Shown in pieces: positions 37,537-41,833 of a DNA stretch of 41,833 nucleotides; position 1 is the first letter of the stretch, and each line of letters opens with the position of its first letter. The DNA lies in the NCBI GenBank assembly GCA_002363125.1, contig DEWE01000007.1:1-41833 (forward strand). The letters are read 5' to 3'. The translations under genes were made by a program, and so were the position numbers. The notes beneath the pieces were generated by a model. It saw nothing but the letters and a program-made list of their open reading frames with translations. It did no database searches and was not told where the DNA came from. This DNA comes from Candidatus Saccharibacteria bacterium UBA3218 (GTDB lineage: Bacteria; Patescibacteriota; Saccharimonadia; Saccharimonadales; Saccharimonadaceae).

Positions 37537-38575
37537 TCTTCTTTCCTTGTATCGCCTTGTAGTATGGTATAGATCCGGATATTATAGTAAATAGTAAAGT
37601 AATTACCCTAGTCATAATCGTAACAATCGTAGCCGTAGGAAAATCCACGCCTAAGGCAATCATTACCCCAGCCATACCAAGTTCATATAAACCATATGGC
37701 ACAATTCCATCAAACACCGAGCCGATCGCCTCTCCAACCATAATATATGCTAAAAGCTCTGGTCTTCCAAGTGAAATTGCAACTATCCAATAAGTAGCAA
37801 TTTCACAAAAACTATATATTAATCCCCAAATCGCAGGCTTCTTCAAATACTTTTTATTTTCTTTTGCCATTTTGACACTGTCATGGATGTCAGAAAAATA
37901 ATTGCTTACTTTTTCATATTCCATCATTTCTTTTCTATGACCAAAAGTAAAAATTCTTACTGCTAAATTTGCCGTTTTCGAAACTGCCTTTGAGAAAAAT
38001 TCAATTCTCTTACTACTACTAGCAACGAAAATCACAAACCAAAGGAAGAAAAACACTCCAATATTCATGAGTAAAGAAACCGGTATAATCCACCTAGCTT
38101 CATCTGGAACCAGATCAAACACTAAAAGTACCAGTATAGCTACTAACGCCTGCAGATAATTAATTACTGTTGTAACGGCATAACGAAAAAGATACAAAAA
38201 GCTCGCTTGCCCAGCCGAAACATTATATGGTAGAAGTCTATAGGTAAGGAAGGCTAACCCGCCCACTCCACCAGCCGGAATCGCATGGTTTACAAAATTG
38301 AGCTCAGTAGAAATCCTTAGCACTTCTTTATTGGAAATTTTCTGCACATCTCTACGATTTTTTAGATAAGAAAAGAAAATTTGCCCGCAAGCAAAATACA
38401 TAAATAATTGCTCTGGGATTAGTAGTAGCAATACAAAAACATTAGTTTCTTGAAGATGATCTACGGTATCCAGAATATCTGGCCAATTCTGATAAACTAC
38501 ATAACCAACTAAAACAGCTGTCAAAATTGACAATATTAAACGGAAAGATAGTTTTGCCTTTTTCTTTTTCGCCAT
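37526..38575 (-). CDS. Flippase-like membrane protein (lysylphosphatidylglycerol synthase TM family)
   Basis: 349 aa with about eight membrane segments. The pattern ELNFVNHAIPAGGVGGLAFL, TYRLLPYNVSAGQASFLYLF and VGEAIGSVFDGIVPYGLYEL fits the UPF0104/LPG_synthase_TM family (conserved N-x-x-P-G-G-x-G and late P-x-G-L-G/Y-x-x-E). Without the soluble aminoacyl-transferase domain such proteins are candidates for lipid or glycolipid flippases. TATGCTATAAT at 38582-38587 ends 6 nt before ATG. The 3' end overlaps xseA; there is no obvious functional link. Confidence 0.85.
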   Translation of the reverse strand: MAKKKKAKLSFRLILSILTAVLVGYVVYQNWPDILDTVDHLQETNVFVLLLLIPEQLFMYFACGQIFFSYLKNRRDVQKISNKEVLRISTELNFVNHAIPAGGVGGLAFLTYRLLPYNVSAGQASFLYLFRYAVTTVINYLQALVAILVLLVFDLVPDEARWIIPVSLLMNIGVFFFLWFVIFVASSSKRIEFFSKAVSKTANLAVRIFTFGHRKEMMEYEKVSNYFSDIHDSVKMAKENKKYLKKPAIWGLIYSFCEIATYWIVAISLGRPELLAYIMVGEAIGSVFDGIVPYGLYELGMAGVMIALGVDFPTATIVTIMTRVITLLFTIISGSIPYYKAIQGKKNAR

Positions 38576-38581
38576 AACAGA

Positions 38582-38587
38582 ATTATA
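38582..38587 (-). promoter_or_regulatory. -10 box of the flippase-like gene (leaderless)
   Basis: Minus-strand TATGCTATAAT ending 6 nt before ATG 38575, right after the L27 terminator. Confidence 0.7.
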
Positions 38588-38591
38588 GCAT

Positions 38592-38618
38592 AAAAAATAA
38601 CCCCAGGAGGGGTTATTT
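38592..38618 (-). terminator. Terminator of the methyltransferase-rpmA operon
   Basis: AAATAACCCC, 4-nt loop, GGGGTTATTT followed by T-run on the minus strand, 2 nt after the rpmA stop. Confidence 0.9.
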
Positions 38619-38620
38619 AA

Positions 38621-38893
38621 TTAGCGAACTTCAACCCGAATTCTCGGCAAAGACTTACCAGAAAAGTGTGTTTTCTTGGTTTTCACAAAAGTTACTACAC
38701 CATCTTTTGCAGCGTGAATTGTGAAATTACGTGACATATAAGTACCTGGGCCAGCAATCTTCGTAGCACCAGTCTGGCGAACCAAAACTTCGCCATTTTT
38801 TACTTTTTGGCCACCAAAACGCTTTACGCCTAAGCGCTGGCCAGCATTGTTATGGACATTTTTGGCGGTACCGCCAGCTTTTACATGTGACAT
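38621..38893 (-). CDS. rpmA: Large ribosomal subunit protein bL27
   Basis: 90 aa: MSHVKAGGTAKNVHNNAGQR then LGVKRFGGQKVKNGEVLVRQ, GPGTYMSRNFTIHAAKDGVV. L27 reaches the peptidyl transferase centre with its N-terminus. The start SHVKAGGTAKN replaces the usual AHKKGxGSSKNGRDS form, with no cleavable extension. The usual partner rplU (L21) is not adjacent. Directly follows the methyltransferase gene (TAAATG), so translation is likely coupled. Confidence 0.95.
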   Translation of the reverse strand: MSHVKAGGTAKNVHNNAGQRLGVKRFGGQKVKNGEVLVRQTGATKIAGPGTYMSRNFTIHAAKDGVVTFVKTKKTHFSGKSLPRIRVEVR

Positions 38894-40009
38894 TTACTTT
38901 TTCCTTAAAATTATTATATCTCTCGCTACGATCTGGTCATCTCGATGATAAAGAAGCCCCTCGCGCGATTTATTATTAACATTATACCCCATATTCTCAA
39001 TTTCGTCAATAATATCTAATCTTTCATATTCCCCATTTTCACGTAACCATGCTGGTACAGCAATTGTCACTGGCGTATCAACCTTAATCTGATTAGACAA
39101 ATTCTTCAAAAATCCCATTATAATACTTTTGCATTCCTGCTTTTGTTCTTTTAACTTAATATCTGAAGGGATTTGCGACATCGGTTTACCAAGATATCCT
39201 TCACAGGCCACTGCGTCTATCGGCTGATCCCACTGAAAAGAAGTCGCATCACCTTGAGAAATCTGAAATTGGTTATTTCGAGAGCATTGCGACCAACGGG
39301 GAGCTTGCGCAGCGAGCCCCGTAACGACGGGCGCGAGCGTCGCGCGCTCGAAAAATAACCAATTCAGATTTTTCTCAGTATATTCAATCATCTTTTCATT
39401 AATATCAGTACCATAAACTTGGTAGCCCATAAGTAGGGCTTCTTGAAGTACTACACCAGTACCACAAAACGGATCCAAAATACGCGCATTTTTCGGCAAA
39501 GGTCCACAAAAATTAATCAAAATCTGTGCTAATTTTGGCGGAAGCATACCGACCTTTGCGTCTCTGGCCGGTCTAGCCTGATCACGCTTTGCATAGGCAT
39601 CAATATCTTGCACGCCAATCACTCTATACCAATCATTATCAACTTTAATTAATTCAATTTTCCGTTCATTTTTTCCAGACAAACCATTATGAAGTGATGT
39701 AGCCGTAGAAAGCACAGCTTCTTTATTTTCCACCACCCTCACACTTCTACCATGCCTCACCAAAATCTTTTTTAATTTCAAAGCTTCGACAGTCGCAGTC
39801 TTTTTAGAAGCATTTTTCGAATAATCTGAAACACCAAGCGTAATCTTTCCTTCTGGCAAATCACCCAAAAACTCCAGCGGTTTTTTATCTATCTTGATGG
39901 CTAGTTTTTGCGTACCGCCAAGTCTATCTATATCAGTACAAAAACCAGTCATTTCAAGTTCAGCTATAGATATTTCTGGTTGTCGCCCAAGTACTGCCAA
40001 ATATTTCAT
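38894..40009 (-). CDS. Trm11-like RNA methyltransferase with an in-frame palindromic insertion
   Basis: 371 aa. N-terminal region of the THUMP-containing sort (MKYLAVLGRQPEISIAELEM), then the SAM fold: DPFCGTGVVLQEALLMGYQV (residues about 179-198), YGTDINEKMIEYTEKNLNW, GDATSFQW, and AVACEGYLGKPM where the common DPPYG motif would be. Related enzymes (Trm11, TrmG10) methylate guanosine N2 in tRNA. Residues about 212-252 come from an inverted-repeat element (39256-39376), inserted after NLNWL and read through as R/A/S-rich peptide before FQISQGDA. TATAAT at 40017-40022 ends 7 nt before ATG, so leaderless. Transcribed with rpmA. Confidence 0.8.
   Translation of the reverse strand: MKYLAVLGRQPEISIAELEMTGFCTDIDRLGGTQKLAIKIDKKPLEFLGDLPEGKITLGVSDYSKNASKKTATVEALKLKKILVRHGRSVRVVENKEAVLSTATSLHNGLSGKNERKIELIKVDNDWYRVIGVQDIDAYAKRDQARPARDAKVGMLPPKLAQILINFCGPLPKNARILDPFCGTGVVLQEALLMGYQVYGTDINEKMIEYTEKNLNWLFFERATLAPVVTGLAAQAPRWSQCSRNNQFQISQGDATSFQWDQPIDAVACEGYLGKPMSQIPSDIKLKEQKQECKSIIMGFLKNLSNQIKVDTPVTIAVPAWLRENGEYERLDIIDEIENMGYNVNNKSREGLLYHRDDQIVARDIIILRKK
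39256..39376. repeat. Palindromic element inserted in frame in the Trm11-like gene
   Basis: Arms 39256-39282 and 39347-39376 are reverse complements apart from small indels (AAA and TT extra in the right arm, A in the left). The GC-rich 64-nt core (39283-39346) holds GGGG/CCCC and CGACG/CGTCG pairs. It shares the block TTGCGAC..AACGG..AGC...AGCGAGCCCC.TAACG with the element in dus. Confidence 0.85.
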
Positions 40010-40016
40010 AATTAAG

Positions 40017-40022
40017 ATTATA
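40017..40022 (-). promoter_or_regulatory. -10 box of the Trm11-like gene (leaderless)
   Basis: Minus-strand TGATATAAT ending 7 nt before ATG 40009; divergent from the rnhA promoter. Confidence 0.65.
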
Positions 40023-40034
40023 TCATGTCTATGT

Positions 40035-40040
40035 TATAAT
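40035..40040 (+). promoter_or_regulatory. -10 box of rnhA (decides start)
   Basis: TATGTTATAAT ending 6 nt before ATG 40047. Confidence 0.7.
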
Positions 40041-40046
40041 TTTTTT

Positions 40047-40469
40047 ATGAAGATCCTTTGGACAGATGGCAGCGCCTCGCCAAATCCCGGCCCAGGTGGC
40101 TTCGCCGTAATAGATGAAAATACCAAAAATCCAGTATGTTTAGGCAAAGAACCACATACCACTAATATCCGCATGGAAGGTCTCGCTATGATCGCCGCCA
40201 TCAAGTATGCTGGTGATGAAGGTTGTGAAATTCATTCGGACTCCGAATTTTGGATCAATGTCCTCACCAAATGGGCAGATACCTGGAAAGAAAATGGCTG
40301 GAAAAAATCAAAAGGAGAAATTTTAAACCTTGATATCGTTAAGGAATTATATAATCTTTATCATAAATACCCAGTCAAGTTAATTTGGACACGTGGACAT
40401 ATCGGTACAGAATATAATGAGTTAGCGGACAAATGGGCGAACAAAGCTCGTACTGGCGCCACTTTATAG
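40047..40469 (+). CDS. rnhA: Ribonuclease HI
   Basis: 140 aa from ATG 40047. The frame is open much further upstream, but the -10 box just before this ATG and the family start (MKILWTDGSASPNPGPGGFA) decide the start. Catalytic residues: Asp in TDGSASPNPGPGG, Glu in IRMEGLAMIAAI, Asp in IHSDSEFWIN, and the HxGxxxNExAD motif HIGTEYNELADKWAN. It removes RNA from RNA-DNA hybrids. Leaderless. Divergent from the Trm11-like gene; tyrS follows with its own promoter after 19 nt. Confidence 0.95.
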   Translation: MKILWTDGSASPNPGPGGFAVIDENTKNPVCLGKEPHTTNIRMEGLAMIAAIKYAGDEGCEIHSDSEFWINVLTKWADTWKENGWKKSKGEILNLDIVKELYNLYHKYPVKLIWTRGHIGTEYNELADKWANKARTGATL

Positions 40470-40476
40470 AATATGT

Positions 40477-40482
40477 TAAAAT
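40477..40482 (+). promoter_or_regulatory. -10 box of tyrS (leaderless)
   Basis: TATGTTAAAAT ending 6 nt before ATG 40489, only a few nt after the rnhA stop. Confidence 0.6.
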
Positions 40483-40488
40483 TAACTT

Positions 40489-41724
40489 ATGAATCTATCT
40501 GAAGAACTTATTTATCGTGGCTTCAAAGCCGAAACAACTATTGATGATCCAGCTATCTTGGATACGCGTGAGTCCAAAAAGTTTTACTGGGGCGCCGATC
40601 CATCCGCAGATTCTCTAACTATCGGTAATTTAGCGGCACTTATGATGTGCGCTTGTTTCGTTCGCCATGGCTACGAACCATATATGTTAGTTGGTGGCGC
40701 TACTGGCCAAATCGGTGACCCAAAAGAGAACGGCGAACGCGAACTCAAATCTCTAGACGAAATAGAACACAACAAAGCATGTATTAAATCCCAGATTGAA
40801 CGCATCATAAATTTCAACAATGTCACCATGGTAGACAATTACGACTGGTTTAAGAGCATCCATTACTTAGACTTTTTAAGAGAAGTTGGTAAAGCCTTTT
40901 CTATGACGCAGCTTCTAGATCGTCAATTCGTTCAAAACCGTATCGGTACTGGCGGTTCTGGTATTTCTTATGCTGAATTTTCTTACACACTTATCCAAGG
41001 CTACGATTTTCTTCACCTCTTCCGTGAACACGGCGTATCTCTGCAACTTTGCGGAGCCGACCAATATGGCAACTGTACTTCCGGCATTCATCTAATCAAA
41101 CGTCTAGAAAATGCCGATGCCGATGTTTGGTCTACGCCTCTCATCATAGATCCAATAACTGGTCGTAAATTCGGCAAATCTGAAGGTAACGCTGTTTGGT
41201 TGGCTGGTTCCGACAATGGCTCCGGCAACTACACGTCAATTTTTGATTTTTATCAATTCTGGCTCAATCAACCAGACAGTTCAGTAGAATATTTATTAAA
41301 AATCTACACTTTGCTAGATAAGTCAGAAATCGAAGATATTTTGAAGCGTCACTCTGAAGCGCCAGAACAAAGAATTGCACAAAAAGCTCTTGCAAAATGC
41401 GTCACCGAAATCGTACATGGTAAAGAAAATGCTGAAACTATCGAGAGTCTCACGAATCTACTCTTCGATAAAAATACCGATTTTGCCAATTTTTCCACCG
41501 ATGAGATCACTGAATTCGCTAAATTCCTACCAGTCGTTAAAAAAGGTATGGACTTAATAGATGCCCTAGTTTTTACTCATCTAGCCGAATCCAAGAAGAA
41601 AGCACGCGAATTTATAGCTGGTAGTGCAATTTCTATCAATGGTACAAAAGTAAACGACACTTTAACTCTAAACCAAACTTCCATCATTAAAAAAGGCAAA
41701 AATAAATTTGCGGTCGTTCAATAA
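40489..41724 (+). CDS. tyrS: Tyrosyl-tRNA synthetase
   Basis: 411 aa. Class I synthetase. WGADPSADSLTIGNLAALMM near residues 35-52 is the HIGH region, but the usual HIGH (HxGH) reads TIGN, so both His positions are replaced; the KMSKS loop is KFGKSEGNAVWL. Other family marks are VGGATGQIGDPK, NYDWF, MTQLLDRQFV, SYAEFSYTLIQGYDFLHLF and LCGADQYGN for tyrosine and ATP binding, then a helical domain and a C-terminal S4-like end (AGSAISINGTKVND). Leaderless. Confidence 0.93.
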   Translation: MNLSEELIYRGFKAETTIDDPAILDTRESKKFYWGADPSADSLTIGNLAALMMCACFVRHGYEPYMLVGGATGQIGDPKENGERELKSLDEIEHNKACIKSQIERIINFNNVTMVDNYDWFKSIHYLDFLREVGKAFSMTQLLDRQFVQNRIGTGGSGISYAEFSYTLIQGYDFLHLFREHGVSLQLCGADQYGNCTSGIHLIKRLENADADVWSTPLIIDPITGRKFGKSEGNAVWLAGSDNGSGNYTSIFDFYQFWLNQPDSSVEYLLKIYTLLDKSEIEDILKRHSEAPEQRIAQKALAKCVTEIVHGKENAETIESLTNLLFDKNTDFANFSTDEITEFAKFLPVVKKGMDLIDALVFTHLAESKKKAREFIAGSAISINGTKVNDTLTLNQTSIIKKGKNKFAVVQ

Positions 41725-41833
41725 CTAATATCTTGGCGGCAATTCTTGTTGATAAGATGTAACTATCTTGCCAGTTTTTACACTTTTGCTCTCTCTATTC
41801 GTCCACAAATACAGCGAAGAATCATAATTAATG
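41725..41833 (-). CDS. C-terminal end of an unknown protein (truncated by window edge)
   Basis: Minus strand frame open from the window edge to TAG at 41727-41725: INYDSSLYLWTNRESKSVKT then GKIVTSYQQELPPRY. It directly abuts the tyrS stop, so the two genes are convergent with no spacer. No family recognised from 35 residues; the lack of stops over this length in a compact genome and the position argue for a real gene. Confidence 0.5.
   Translation of the reverse strand, partial: INYDSSLYLWTNRESKSVKTGKIVTSYQQELPPRY

Noticed and set aside
1..41833. Alternative genetic code (UGA = glycine or tryptophan)
   Set aside because: All genes read cleanly with the standard code, RF2 is present, and the histidine kinase gene stops at TGA exactly overlapping the next start.
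1..41833. CRISPR array, rRNA genes, transposase genes, prophage genes
   Set aside because: No regularly spaced direct repeats, rRNA signatures or transposase/integrase frames were seen in the window.

Overview
The window looks like a chromosomal segment of an AT-rich Candidate Phyla Radiation bacterium, most likely Saccharibacteria (TM7). This assignment is inference. It rests on a ribosomal-protein cluster with no rpmD (L30) or rpmC (L29) in their usual slots, on many K/A/E-rich tails on ribosomal proteins, on very compact spacing, and on the standard genetic code. An intact prfB is present and the histidine kinase gene ends in TGA, which argues against the UGA=Gly groups (Gracilibacteria, Absconditabacteria). 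No rRNA, CRISPR array, insertion sequence or prophage was seen.

Layout. 1-900: a truncated secreted protein and a membrane-anchored FKBP prolyl isomerase. 1070-9704 (minus strand): a fused S10/spc ribosomal operon in the order L3-L4-L23-L2-S19-L22-S3-L16-S17-L14-L24-L5-S14-S8-L6-L18-S5-L15. It is driven by a good sigma70-type promoter and a roughly 200-nt structured leader with a possible pseudoknot, and there is a second promoter in front of L6. 9962-12765: a transglutaminase-like membrane protein, release factor 2 and two small unknown proteins. 12940-15992 (plus): dus, a YdcK-like beta-helix protein and murD. 16027-23653 (minus): an M16 peptidase, secA, hpf, serS, and a G5/3D cell-wall protein coupled to rsmA. 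23699-23840: a promoter-plus-terminator unit that looks like a small RNA. 24018-25305: a membrane CPTC protein plus a DsbA-like CPYC protein. 25401-29378: rarA, a DUF4282-like protein, tRNA-Phe/Val/Lys, hisS and a short Erm-type methyltransferase. 29375-33738: an ABC exporter, glyS, a membrane-anchored acidic protein and ppa. 33766-38575: recO, a cytosolic two-component pair, an anchored protein, xseB/xseA and a flippase-like protein. 38621-41833: L27, a Trm11-like methyltransferase, rnhA, tyrS and the 3' end of an unknown gene.

Two themes deserve attention. First, about 18 genes have a -10 hexamer (TATAAT or TAAAAT, often preceded by TGN) ending only 6-8 nt before the start codon, so their mRNAs should be leaderless. 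Genes with a Shine-Dalgarno sequence have the -10 further upstream or are internal to operons. This pattern moves several start codons. Second, the window holds a set of long inverted repeats (arms of about 16-30 nt) around short structured cores, several of them GC-rich. Two of these lie in frame inside protein genes (dus and the Trm11-like gene) and share core sequence. Others sit exactly at convergent gene ends or between divergent promoters. They resemble in concept the palindromic elements of Rickettsia, but each copy has different arms that include locus-native sequence. I consider this the best candidate for an undescribed system here.

Functionally the window is housekeeping: translation (ribosomal proteins, five aminoacyl-tRNA/release factor genes, RNA methyltransferases, hibernation factor), secretion (secA), envelope (murD, G5/3D protein, flippase-like protein) and DNA repair (rarA, recO, xseAB). 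A few accessory genes fit an envelope-focused, small-genome lifestyle.
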